DNA from: Symsagittifera roscoffensis
Lineage: Eukaryota > Xenacoelomorpha > Acoela > Convolutidae
DNA length: 64,000 nt
Direction: 5' to 3'
NCBI RefSeq assembly: GCF_963678635.1
Contig: NC_087062.1
Location: 52,276,473 to 52,340,472 of the forward strand
Below the pieces are notes generated by a model. It was not told the DNA's origin, searched no databases, and worked only from the letters and a program-made list of their open reading frames with translations. Shown here in pieces: positions 9,301 to 17,749 of this stretch; position 1 is the stretch's first letter, and every line of letters begins with the position of its first letter. A program made the position numbers and the translations under genes.

Positions 9301-11137
9301 GCACAAGGATATCTATTTAACAACATATGAAAATGTACTTCCTGCATACCAGACTAATTTAGTAGGGCTAAATATGTTGCAGTGACACAAAGAACGCGTC
9401 TAATTTCAAATCAATTTTAAAACTAGAGGAGAAAAATTGGCTTTTTTGAAGGCCATGACTTGGTTTAAAAAATCAGCGTAGTCGCTTATGCAGGGCAGCT
9501 TCCCAGAACCCGTTCTTTTGATTGAACCTATAATTTCAGATTTGGGAGAGTAGTTTTCGAAGTCACAAAGATTATAACAACGGTCTAAAACAAATATTTT
9601 TTTTCCGAGGGCCATTTACTTATGTGGAAAAAAAATTGGGCACAATCACTACTGTAGGATAGTGTCCCAAAACCAATCTTCTCCATTGAACCTGAAACCC
9701 AGATTTGGGAGGCTAGTTTTCGAGAAAAGTTTCAAAAAATGTCAAAAAATCAAAAATATGACTTTTCCAAGGATCATAACTCTTTTTGTAAAACTTTTTA
9801 GCCGTTGTCGCCTATGCAGGGAAGCTTCCCACAACTTTTTGTAGTCATTGAACTCAAAATCGCAGATTTTGGAGGGTAGTTCTTTTGAGAAAATGAAAAA
9901 ATTTTAATATGGGTCAAACCCCCCCCCAAAAAAAACTTTTTCGAAGGCTGCAGAAAAAGAGAAACGGTAAAAAGAGACAAAGCGTACAAACAGGTACACA
10001 GGGAAGTAGACAGTCTTTCCATTGGTACCACTTTTTTGGACATCGAAAAATGTTTTTGAGAAAAACTATTTTTTTTGAGAATTGTTGAAAACATTTTCCA
10101 AAGCGTGTCAAAAAATAATTTAAAAACCAAATCCCATTCATTTTAATAGTACCCCTGTTTCTATACAACAGAAATAAAGAGACTAAATGAGAGCACAATA
10201 CTTTAACGGAAGTCAAAATCTACACTTATCCTTACCGACAGAGCAAAACAACAACAGCATCTGCTTTGGCTGGAATGTATCCCAACACGAACACATTCCT
10301 GCACGAACAATTGTAGCACTCGAGAAGATTCTCGCCCAAAGGCGTGTCCTTGTGAAGCGAAACCTCTTTGTGTTTGGCGCGAACCAGATGGTTTACAATA
10401 TGACTGAAGCAATACGCTTATCAATACAACAGAGACAATACGATGTTTCGTATCACTTATTATAGAAAATAATTGCACGGATTCAGTGTTCAAAGGCGTA
10501 AAAACGCCTTTTTTGAAGTTTACAATCACATTGGAAAGCAAAAATACATCACGGAAATCCTATTAACAGAAACTGTTAAAGCGTTTAAAATCTTACGCTT
10601 TTCAGATTAAAAGTCATTCGAAATAACTTTCTGCAAAAGATGAAAAACCAGAACAATTTATACCTGCTGGACGTATTCCCACGACCATTGCAGAACCATT
10701 TCTTGCAAATGTTGCACATTAGAACAGTGTTAGGTTCGTGAATTCCACAGTAGCGACATGCATGTTTTGGCAGGTCTTTGGAGTAAAACGACTCATCTTC
10801 TTCTTCCTCGAAGGTCAGATCTGTCATTCCTCGCTCAGCTGCTTTCATGGAGGCATCAGATGTGGTCGACATTGTTATTTCTATTTCATCGTGCGCCTAA
10901 GTGAATCAACTTTAATTTATTACGAATTCTTTGATTTTCAAAATTGCTCAAAACGAGAAACCATACACTATGACGAATTACCTGGGGCTCAAATTGGCTT
11001 TGCGTTTGAGAGGGAATTGTGAAGTCATTGAATTCGTAGTCATCTGCTTGTGTGTCTGCGCCAACTATTTCATCGTCTTCAGTGTCAAAGAAAGTGAGAC
11101 TCTGTGAGCTCGGGCCATACGAAAACATTTCACTCAT
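281..11137 (-). CDS. UPF1: UPF1/RENT1 ATP-dependent RNA helicase, 16 coding exons
   Basis: UPF1 is the SF1 RNA helicase that, with UPF2/UPF3 and SMG1, drives nonsense-mediated mRNA decay in the cytoplasm. Coding exons: 11137-10982, 10896-10664, 10403-10236, 9312-9055, 8887-8715, 8470-8248, 6683-6458, 6269-6129, 3643-3440, 3112-2755, 2535-2418, 2228-1886, 1779-1283, 1204-1102, 602-495, 397-281. They sum to 3,426 nt (1,141 aa; human about 1,118-1,129) and every phase agrees. Seen: N-terminus [20 protein letters not shown]; Cys/His zinc domain (residues about 97-189); Walker A GPPGTGKT (480-487); Walker B DESTQ (D622-E623); [32 protein letters not shown]; and an SQ-rich tail (about 12 SQ and one TQ, the SMG1 phosphorylation type) ending NSQF. 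The start ATG at 11137 is chosen from the conserved N-terminus. Intron 9 uses a GC donor and intron 6 a weak GTCATT donor. No frame damage was seen, so the gene looks functional. Confidence 0.97.
495..602 (-). CDS. UPF1: UPF1 exon 15 (SQ-rich)
   Basis: Encodes [11 protein letters not shown], a Gly-rich run and LSQAEMLSQ. The acceptor is tgcag|GATATG and the donor CAG|GTAAAA, phase 0 on both sides. Confidence 0.88.
1102..1204 (-). CDS. UPF1: UPF1 exon 14 (SQ-rich)
   Basis: Encodes [18 protein letters not shown] and [11 protein letters not shown]. The acceptor is tgcag|AAACAT and the donor CAG|GTAAAG. Confidence 0.88.
1283..1779 (-). CDS. UPF1: UPF1 exon 13
   Basis: Completes RecA2 ([20 protein letters not shown]) and then encodes a Pro/Met/Gln-rich low-complexity segment. 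The acceptor is tgcag|CAACCC and the donor AACCG|GTTAGT. Confidence 0.92.
1886..2228 (-). CDS. UPF1: UPF1 exon 12 (RecA2, motifs V and VI)
   Basis: Encodes [51 protein letters not shown] and VGNPKVLSK. The acceptor is tttag|GACGGA and the donor AAG|GTGAAT. Confidence 0.95.
2418..2535 (-). CDS. UPF1: UPF1 exon 11
   Basis: Encodes a diverged linker, then [20 protein letters not shown]. The acceptor is tttag|GGGAGA and the donor CAACAG|GTAACT. Too short to stand out as an open frame; placed by homology and splice phase. Confidence 0.9.
2755..3112 (-). CDS. UPF1: UPF1 exon 10 (Walker B)
   Basis: Encodes [52 protein letters not shown] and YEGSLQNGV. The acceptor is tatag|AATGCG and the donor GCAG|GTCAAC. 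Confidence 0.94.
3154..3192 (+). repeat. 39 bp direct repeat, copy 1 (UPF1 intron 9)
   Basis: An exact 39 bp match to 3,903-3,941 in intron 8. The two copies flank exon 9. Confidence 0.85.
3434..3440 (-). other. UPF1: GC splice donor of UPF1 intron 9
   Basis: The exon ends AAG and the intron opens GCAAGT, the strong consensus of GC-AG introns. The protein join ELLK|NADVICC matches the family. Confidence 0.85.
3440..3643 (-). CDS. UPF1: UPF1 exon 9
   Basis: Encodes [26 protein letters not shown] and ESELLK. The acceptor is tctag|GTGGTG. The donor is AAG|GCAAGT, so the intron begins with GC. No GT site gives the same join to NADVICC. Confidence 0.93.
3903..3941 (+). repeat. 39 bp direct repeat, copy 2 (UPF1 intron 8)
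   Basis: Exact partner of 3,154-3,192, on the other side of exon 9. Confidence 0.85.
4144..5100 (+). repeat. Tandem duplication in UPF1 intron 8
   Basis: Two diverged units of about 495-503 bp, starting at 4,144 and 4,639. Anchors are aggaaattag plus aagcaaattaga-type text, and aagttaattgtagtcagc at 4,428 and 4,931. The rest of the 2.5 kb intron (5,101-6,128) holds no recognisable feature. Confidence 0.75.
6129..6269 (-). CDS. UPF1: UPF1 exon 8 (Walker A)
   Basis: Begins with the P-loop [13 protein letters not shown] and continues through [14 protein letters not shown] to TGLK. The acceptor is tctag|GGACCC and the donor AAG|GTAACA. Confidence 0.94.
6458..6683 (-). CDS. UPF1: UPF1 exon 7
   Basis: Encodes [29 protein letters not shown] and LQRPLSLIQ, the Q-motif side of RecA1. 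The acceptor is tgtag|AATGCA and the donor CAG|GTAGCT, phase 0. Confidence 0.93.
6900..7000 (-). mobile_element. tRNA-derived SINE copy 1 (UPF1 intron 6)
   Basis: The minus strand has a box A-like GTGGCTGAGTAGT and a box B AGGTTCGAATCTC spaced as in a tRNA, then a T-rich body ending ACTAATTCGAG. The same head and tail recur at 7,390-7,495. The resemblance is to type II (Ser/Leu-like) tRNA heads. A free tRNA gene is unlikely because the D and acceptor stems do not pair well. Confidence 0.55.
7390..7495 (-). mobile_element. tRNA-derived SINE copy 2 (UPF1 intron 6)
   Basis: Minus strand: GTTGGTGGCCGATAGGG (box A region), TGTTTCGAAGCCC (box B region), then TAGCAAAATTTTACTAATTC, matching copy 1. 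Similarity continues upstream of the head (7,010-7,075 against 7,495-7,555), so the family unit is larger than the tRNA head. Confidence 0.5.
8248..8470 (-). CDS. UPF1: UPF1 exon 6
   Basis: Encodes [22 protein letters not shown] and [12 protein letters not shown] (1B beta barrel). The acceptor is gtttag|CGTTCT. The donor GACAG|GTCATT is weak but gives the phase the next exon needs. Confidence 0.9.
8715..8887 (-). CDS. UPF1: UPF1 exon 5
   Basis: Encodes [18 protein letters not shown] and [19 protein letters not shown], the start of domain 1B. The acceptor is gttag|GTATGA and the donor TCAG|GTAGAA. Confidence 0.93.
9055..9312 (-). CDS. UPF1: UPF1 exon 4
   Basis: Begins with YPC, which supplies the last zinc Cys189, then [18 protein letters not shown] and [10 protein letters not shown]. 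The acceptor is aatag|ATATCC and the donor CG|GTATAC. Confidence 0.93.
9440..9900 (+). repeat. Three-copy repeat of about 160 bp in UPF1 intron 3
   Basis: Copies share the core cctatgcagggnagcttccc and the end cagatttgggaggntagtt. The latter falls near 9,538, 9,705 and 9,862, a period of about 160 bp. The copies are well diverged. Confidence 0.7.
10236..10403 (-). CDS. UPF1: UPF1 exon 3 (CH domain)
   Basis: Encodes [25 protein letters not shown] and GYIPAKAD up to LLCR. The acceptor is cttcag|TCATATT and the donor CG|GTAAGG. Human Cys165 is His141 here. Confidence 0.92.
10664..10896 (-). CDS. UPF1: UPF1 exon 2 (first zinc ligands)
   Basis: An acidic stretch, then [22 protein letters not shown] and GRGNTSS. 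The acceptor is cttag|GCG and the donor AGCAG|GTATA, phase 2. It encodes zinc ligands C99, C102, C113, C116 and C121. Confidence 0.93.
10982..11137 (-). CDS. UPF1: UPF1 exon 1
   Basis: 52 codons from the start ATG through the conserved SYGPSSQ and DFTIPSQTQ segments. The donor is CAG|GTAATT, phase 0. Confidence 0.93.
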
Positions 11138-11439
11138 TTTCAAAAATAATATCTAAAAAATATATATTTCAGAGCATAAATTTCTACTTAATTACTTTAT
11201 AATAACTAATTTGTTATAATCAGCGCAACGACCGTCAGTGTCAGAAGTCATCCCATTCGTATAATCCCTTTCATTATGTAATGAATTAATAGAGAAATGA
11301 CTGTAAAAGGCCATGCCTTACAGTCAACATTAATTTGACTTGATAAAATTCGAAGGTCAGAAAATATCATGGTGACCGAAACTATTTTACTAGTCCTTCA
11401 TCATAAAAACATTTTTTTGAATAGTCTGTGGATAAAAAA
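11138..11439. other. UPF1 upstream region
   Basis: Presumed 5' UTR and promoter of UPF1. No convincing TATA or initiator was seen. A possible 5' UTR acceptor (ttttttag) lies just before the ATG. A 17 bp word (aactaatttgttataat) near 11,205 recurs near 11,537 at the LINE 5' end. Confidence 0.4.
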
Positions 11440-11534
11440 TTCCGCATCGACTGACAAATTAGCTCCTACTGCTATTTATTACTTATTAAACTTGAAAATT
11501 TAACAACTAAAAAAAACCTCGGAGCCACGAAGAA
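11440..11534 (+). repeat. Repeat X copy 1, left part (split by LINE)
   Basis: Matches 19,567-19,660 from gatgaaaaattccgc through tagctcctactgct to the gccac segment. It resumes after the LINE at 14,964. Confidence 0.7.
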
Positions 11535-11599
11535 CTAATTTGTTATAATATAAACGACTGTTATTTGTAATTTTAATTATAATTGTTCTACAAAGCGAT

Positions 11600-14500
11600 A
11601 TGCTGTTACTTTTTGCCTTAACTAGCATATCTGTCATCAGCTTCTGCGAAAGCGATCAATTCGTAGCTTATGCGGTACTGAATAAAAGAAAAGGAAAGTA
11701 TCTTTTTCCATGGGTTGCCACAATATACTCGAACAAATACTATTGCACTACACTTAATAATATAAGCTATTACTATTACAGTTATTATATAAAAAACACA
11801 AGCAAGACTTAAAAAAAACAAGAAAGGTCCCTTCATAAAACTCTCCTAACATCAGGGGATATCCACCCAAATCCAGGACCATTCATGCAATTCAGTCAAA
11901 TAAAGAAAAAACTGGAAAACTACAACAACAACTTAAAAGTACTACATCTGAATTGTAGAAGCTTAGCTAGAAAGCGTTCAGATCTCAAACAACTTATCAA
12001 AACTTTTAATGATAATACAATTTTCGGATTTTCCGAGACATGGTTCAATGATACAAATGACGATAAACTATGGGCCATAGACAATGACAAACATAAGTTG
12101 TTCCGATGTGATAGAACTTATGAATCGAGTAAAAAATTGAAGGGTGGAGGGGTCATGTTACTGGTTCCTAAAAAGTTAAACCCAAAAGTAAGACATGACT
12201 TAAACAACATGCACAAAAAGTATGATAGCATCTGGATAGAATTTAAAGCCGGACTCAACAAAAATGATAGAACCACTCTATTAAACCTGGCCTACAATCC
12301 TAATAGAAACAACAAAACAGACTTCTTAGAAGATCTAGCCAAATCAATTGACCATGCACAATCATTCAATTCAAACCTAATTTTACTAGGAGATTACAAT
12401 CTCAACTATCTCAACGAAGACGACAAACAGTCTTTAGATACAATCCTAATACCATATAATCTGGACGTCACTAACAAATTAACACCTACTCACTCAAAAG
12501 CACTAATTGACTATATTATCACCGACCTAGGCATAAAAGATCTAACAAATAATTCAATAGTATTCACACCACCAATTAAGAACGACCACCAAGCAACAGC
12601 ATTCATTACAGAACTTAAGCTGAACAACAATGTAAGACCAATCAAACGTAAAATATATGACAAATCCAATTACTCCAATTACAAATTCAAACAAAAACTA
12701 TCAGCTATAAATTGGAGAAGTTTCTATAGCAATAATAATCCCGAAATAATGCTCGACATCTTCACATCTAACATTGCTGACACCATTAAGGAATGTGCCC
12801 CACAGAAGACTATTTTCATTCGCAACGACAAACCAAAGGTAAACTACGAAGATGATAAATTTATTTCCCAACTGTTTAATTCGAAAAAAAGCGAACGCGA
12901 AAAATGGAGTATAATAAACGATACAAGAAACTCAAAAAAATCTTCCAACCTCATTCCATTACTTAAAAATTCCTTCGACAATTTCATAACCAATAATTTA
13001 CAGATGGCGAACCTGCTAAATTACAAGTTCTCAACTCTTGGATGCTTTTATGAGACTAATTCAAAAATCAGGCAAAATCCACCGACTTCTACATGCAAAA
13101 TTCGAAATAATAATAAATTTTCATTCCGATTCATCACATCAGCTGAATGTAAAAAAGAAATACATAATTTAAATTGTCAAAAGGCACCAGGTCCATCCAA
13201 AATTCCAGCCTGGGCGCTGAAGGATGGCTGCAATGAAATATACACACATCTGACATTTCTGTACAATGAGTTTTTGAAAAACAAGACATATCCTTGCAAG
13301 CTCAAAAAAGCAATTGTCACACCAATATACAAAAAAGAAGATCCAGAACTGCCAGAAAATTATAAGCCTATCTCTATAACTGGGGCTCTTTCAAAAGTTT
13401 TTGAAAAATTGTTATATAAACAAATCAACGAATATCTGATATCCCAAAAATTACTAAGTAATACCCAATTTGGGTTCAGAACATCATATTCAACAATCGA
13501 CGCTATTCTTTATTGCACTGAAGCATTCAGAAAAGCAATAGACAACAACAAAACTGTAGCATGTTCCTTACTGGATCTCTCTAAAGCATTTGATTCTATT
13601 GATCATACTTATCTTAAACAAAAACTAAGAGGGTTAAATTTTTCCGAAGAAGCTATAGAAATGATCAATTCCTTTATCACCAACCGAAGTCAGAAAACAA
13701 TTGTTAACAACACCGAATCCGATTGGATTACACTTGAGCAGGGTGTCCCACAGGGCACTGTCCTTGGCCCTCTAATATTCAATCTCTACATTAACGATCT
13801 CAACAAACAAATTGACAAAACATGTAAAATAGTTCAATATGCGGATGATACATTACTATTCTGCGAAAATGACGATCCACAAAAAGCTATTAAAGCACTC
13901 GAAGCCAATTGCAGTCTATTATCAAATTATTTTTTAAAACACTCACTTCAATTGAATGCAAAAAAAACAGAACTCATCGTTTTCAGCAAAAAACATTCAA
14001 GAAAAAAAGATAAAAGTATACTATAACTCTAGATGATAAAATAATTGAGGAAAAAACCAATGTTAAATACCTAGGAGTAGTTTTAGATCAGTTTCTCACA
14101 TTCCAAGATGAAATCAAAAATATTCTCAGGAAAATGGCATGCGGAATAAAAACACTTCAATCAATCAAAAAGCCATTGCCAGTGAAAACAAGACTCTTGA
14201 TAATGCATGCACTGGTAATTAGTCATTTGCATTACCCAGCAACTCTCTTAAGTGGAATATCCGCTAACCTAATGATATCTCTGGAAAAACAATTAAGCTG
14301 GGCAGTAAAAACTTGCTGCGATCGTGCAAAATACAACTCATCTTCAGACTTGAAGCTAAAACACAATATATTACCAGTAACAATGTTTCTGGACTATAAA
14401 ATATTATGTCACTTTTGGAAAATACAACATCAATTATTGCCAGCCTATTATAACATTGAGTATGATAACCACCAAATAGACATTAATACAAGAAACAAAA

Positions 14501-14730
14501 AATTATATTTCGGCGACAGATACAATGGGCAATACATAGAAAATTCCTTCTTTAAAAAGTCCGTCATAATCTGGAACAAACTAACAGATGATAAAGTCAA
14601 CTTAAAAGACATAGTAACATACAGAAAAGCAAAGATAAAATTCAAAAATTATTATTTATTATTATTTAAAGAAGACCCCTCTGTGGCAACTCATGGTAAA
14701 GTTTCATGGAAAAGCTTCAAGTTTATATAA
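11600..14730 (+). pseudogene. LINE ORF2: AP endonuclease plus reverse transcriptase
   Basis: The frame opens at ATG 11600 with a hydrophobic leader (MLLLFALTSISVISFC), meets one in-frame TAA at 11,810-11,812, and continues in the same frame through the 2A-like GDIHPNPGP. The APE endonuclease shows LHLNCRSL, GFSETWF, GGGVMLLV, LLGDYNLNYL, IDYIITD and NDHQATAF. The reverse transcriptase shows KAPGPSKIPAWALK, LDLSKAFDSIDH, GVPQGTVLGPLIFNLYIND and the catalytic YADD. One frameshift near 14,000-14,020, in an A-rich run, moves the C-terminal part (KYLGVVLDQFLTF onward, ending 14,730) to another frame. Total about 1,040 codons. With only two lesions it is inactive as read but recently mobile; sequencing error at the A run cannot be excluded. 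Confidence 0.88.
11855..11881 (+). other. 2A-like peptide motif in the LINE ORF
   Basis: Encodes GDIHPNPGP, preceded by LLTS. It has the NPGP ending of 2A ribosome-skipping peptides known from several LINE clades, but the usual D-x-E-x-NPGP glutamate is His here, so activity is uncertain. It lies between the hydrophobic leader and the endonuclease. Confidence 0.6.
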
Positions 14731-14963
14731 TAACATTTATTTACCAACCATCTTGAAGCTCTCAGGTGAAAAGTAATCATCGATAATTGTAATCGAGTTT
14801 GTTTTGTTTATTGTTATTGTAACTATGTGTATCTAATGATGTGATAATATTTTTATGAACTGATAGGAAAAAAAACAGAAAACATTTGACATACACTTGT
14901 GTATTGAAATTAATTTCGATGTGCAATTAAAGTGTTATTTTTTTTTTTAAAAGAAAAAAAGCA

Positions 14964-15720
14964 GAAGAAAAAGGGAATTGTCGGGATCAAACAAAAAAAG
15001 TAAAGAAACTGATTAACGATGATGGAAAAATCGAAAACTGAAAGATCGAAAATCTGACAAATGTGTCATTCGACCAGAATGACGTCCAATTTAGTACAAT
15101 GCAAACAAATTTTATTCCACGGAGTTCGATCGATGATGTGCCGAATTTGACTAATAACGGTCTTGTTTGATGAAGAACAAATTGGGAAGGATCTGTTTGA
15201 ATTGAAAAAACCTACCGTTTGGAACGGCGTTCGCGTGATTTAGCTATTTAGAGACCTAGCAATGGGACGTTCTTATATCTAGAGTGGGGGGATATTTTGG
15301 TAGTGGCCTTTAAGATGTAACACGATTTTGTTGTCTCATGTCTTAAGCGAACCGAGTTGGCTCCGACTTAATGAGGTAAAAGAGCACAAAAGATAGTGTC
15401 CCTGACCCCTGAGCCAATGGTTATAGGCTACATGCCCATTCTATTGTACTGGTGGTACGGCTCAACTGGAATGTGTCCACCTTCTGTTCGTACCGTGATA
15501 GCTTTAAAAGTAAACTTGTAAAAATTTCTCAGTCCGCTTTCCAATGAAGGTTTAGCTAACCGAATATTGGGGGCCGCTAGAGGAAGAAAAACGGTAAAAG
15601 ACAAAAAGCAGAACAAAAGAGAATTAGAAATAGGTAGAAAAAAGCTCGAAAAACTGAAATTGGACAGTGACTTTGATTTCCAGTTTAGGCGGATCAGACC
15701 TTTGTATTAATTGATAGTAT
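14964..15720 (+). repeat. Repeat X copy 1, right part
   Basis: Follows the uninterrupted copy at 19,670-20,000: gattaacgatgatgg, gaaagatcgaaa and acaatgcaaacaaatttta. Clear to about 15,215, then patchy. An ATG-less open frame of 59 codons ends at about 15,710 with FQFRRIRPLY, resembling FSLIRIRQSLYYGD in copy 2, so X may carry a degenerate gene that I do not recognise. Confidence 0.55.
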
Positions 15721-16649
15721 ACTTATACTGTTTTACATTAAAACCGATCGTTTCGATCGAAACAGCGAGTATTTAGCAGGTGCTCGAACTCGGTGCATTG
15801 AAAGGGTTTTCAGATAGACGTGCAACCTTGGAGAACCACTGTGAGACTTCACAGGAAGAGATGACCTGACGAGAGCAATGTGGTTTGGAGGACTGAGATC
15901 TGGTAATCGGGAGAGGACACTACTGGGAGGAGACGACCAATAGGGCGACCAGTGCAAAGTGACAACTAGATGGGATCACCGGCGACGGGTGTTTGGTCAA
16001 ATGGGTATCGCTAAAATCCAATTTTTACGTAAGGAGATAAGTGTAAAGGTAAAAAATCGGTACCCCACATTTTTGAACAAATGTTTTTACTTGAGCAGAG
16101 CTTGGAAACAGAATCTACAGGTTTTCTCTTGAGTGGTTCAGCAGCAATTGCGCTTAGGTTTTTTCGGCTTAAGTAGGGGGGGCTATATAGGGGGAGGTTA
16201 CACAGAGGGTTCGGTTAAGATGAAGAGTGGTGGTTGGAAATTGTAAAAAGGGGAGTCTTTTTACTGTAACTATACAATCGGCATCGTCGATTTATTTACA
16301 TTAGATTAACCACAGTCTAAATCCAAAAGAAGATCAAATGCATATGGTATCGAAAATCAACTGATACTGAAACTGTTTTGAACTTTCATAGCTGCGCAAC
16401 CCTCCAGCACATTGAGAAATTTGAGGAAGTACCGATACATGGGTTGTTTCCATGTACCAGTAACTGGAACAATTTGGACGAAGCATTGAAACCAAATGAA
16501 AAAATTCGGAAGAAAGATCAGTACTCAGATTCCTGCATCTCAAAAATGGTAAATAATACATAAAAAAGTCATAAACGAAACATCGAAAAATTCACTGAAA
16601 GCCAAAATCGAAAGCAGTCGCCACAAAAGTGACAAACTGATGTTTTTTC
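15721..16649. other. No clear gene; possible old LINE piece
   Basis: A more GC-rich stretch near 15,870-15,990 reads GRRRPIGRP on the plus strand, reminiscent of a LINE C-terminal segment, but too short to assign. Nothing else was recognised before the gap. Confidence 0.25.
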
Positions 16650-16849
16650 NNNNNNNNNNNNNNNNNNNNNNNNNNNNNNNNNNNNNNNNNNNNNNNNNNN
16701 NNNNNNNNNNNNNNNNNNNNNNNNNNNNNNNNNNNNNNNNNNNNNNNNNNNNNNNNNNNNNNNNNNNNNNNNNNNNNNNNNNNNNNNNNNNNNNNNNNNN
16801 NNNNNNNNNNNNNNNNNNNNNNNNNNNNNNNNNNNNNNNNNNNNNNNNN
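16650..16849. other. Assembly gap (200 N)
   Basis: Exactly 200 N, a conventional placeholder, so the true distance is unknown. Sequence on the right continues a reverse-transcriptase fossil; sequence on the left does not. Confidence 0.99.
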
Positions 16850-16856
16850 AAACTTG

Positions 16857-16920
16857 AGGTGTGGGTATATTTGGTTGCATCTCTTTTTCAGAGCCCAAGC
16901 TGCGGCTTTCTTTTAGAGTT
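16857..16920 (-). mobile_element. LINE reverse-transcriptase fragment at the gap edge
   Basis: The minus strand reads WALKKRCNQIYPHLKF, matching PAWALKDGCNEIYTHLTF of the intact LINE. It is cut by the assembly gap. Confidence 0.65.
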
Positions 16921-17560
16921 TTTGTGTTCTTGATGGTGTTCAATTATCAATACAGCGTTATTATTTGCTTTTTTCTCATAAAAATATCACAGTCTAAAAA
17001 AATTGTAACTCAGTAATTCCTTGTAATTGCCATTTGCAGGTGTTTGTTGATACTTCCGCAGAGGAATTTTTCAAAACTTGTCTAATTTTGTTGAATTTCT
17101 ATTGTCAATAAAAATTTTCAATTTCTGTCGCTCAGAAGTTTTCGAGTTAATAAACTTTGAGTTGAAATTATCAGTTTTGAGATTAACTGTTTCTTCGCCA
17201 TTATGAATGTAGTCTGCTTTAACTGCTGCGCAATTTTTTCAGCAGTTTACTGCATTAAAATTAGGAAAATTTCACGTTTTTGGGGTTTGTTTTGCTCGTA
17301 GAAAAACTGCCAATTACTTTTATTGAGGCAGTTTTAAGCTGTCTGTCTAAAAATTTTAATCTTCAACCTATATTGTGAATTTTGCCCTTAGACAGCATAA
17401 TTTTATCGATTTTATTAGCTTCAAATATCAAAAGTGTAGCTAAAACTTTTTTTTACTGGATAATGAAATTTGTTTTTTTGTTCTGTTCAGTTGAGTTTGA
17501 ATTAAAAAAAAATTGAATAGTCAATCAAAAAGTACCGTTATCATAATAATCATTAAAAAA

Positions 17561-17677
17561 ATCAATGCGCTTCAGAGACACAGTAGTCATGTTAAAAGGT
17601 TTTTGAAGGGCACCCAATTAACCATAAGTACAAAGACGCTAGTTAGGAGGGCATTTGATGTCAATGACATTCTTTGA
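17561..17677 (+). other. Conserved 38-codon frame, block A copy
   Basis: Reads INALQRHSSHVKRF then LTISTKTLVRRAFDVNDIL and a stop. It is almost identical to 24,129-24,245 while flanks diverge; two small indels between the copies cancel out so both stay open. Function unknown; could be chance within a young segment. Confidence 0.3.
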
Positions 17678-17749
17678 AATTAAAAATATTTGACTTATTC
17701 AGGTTTCTTCTTAACTAGCTTCAGCGATATTAGGCATGCTTGAATTTAG

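Larger units (their letters stand above)
11535..14963 (+). mobile_element. Nearly intact CR1/L2-group non-LTR retrotransposon (LINE)
   Basis: A 3.4 kb element with a long APE-endonuclease/reverse-transcriptase ORF, a short 3' UTR, and a terminal attaaagtgtta followed by a T run and A-rich tail. The host repeat X resumes at both edges, and a short gaagaa word at 11,529-11,534 and 14,964-14,969 may be the target duplication. There is no separate ORF1, so it is either 5' truncated or a single-ORF type. Clade from the CR1/L2/Rex1 style of EN and RT motifs. Near-intact coding suggests recent activity. Confidence 0.85.

Noticed and set aside
10187-10465. Plus-strand 92-codon frame
   Set aside because: Antisense shadow of UPF1 exon 3.
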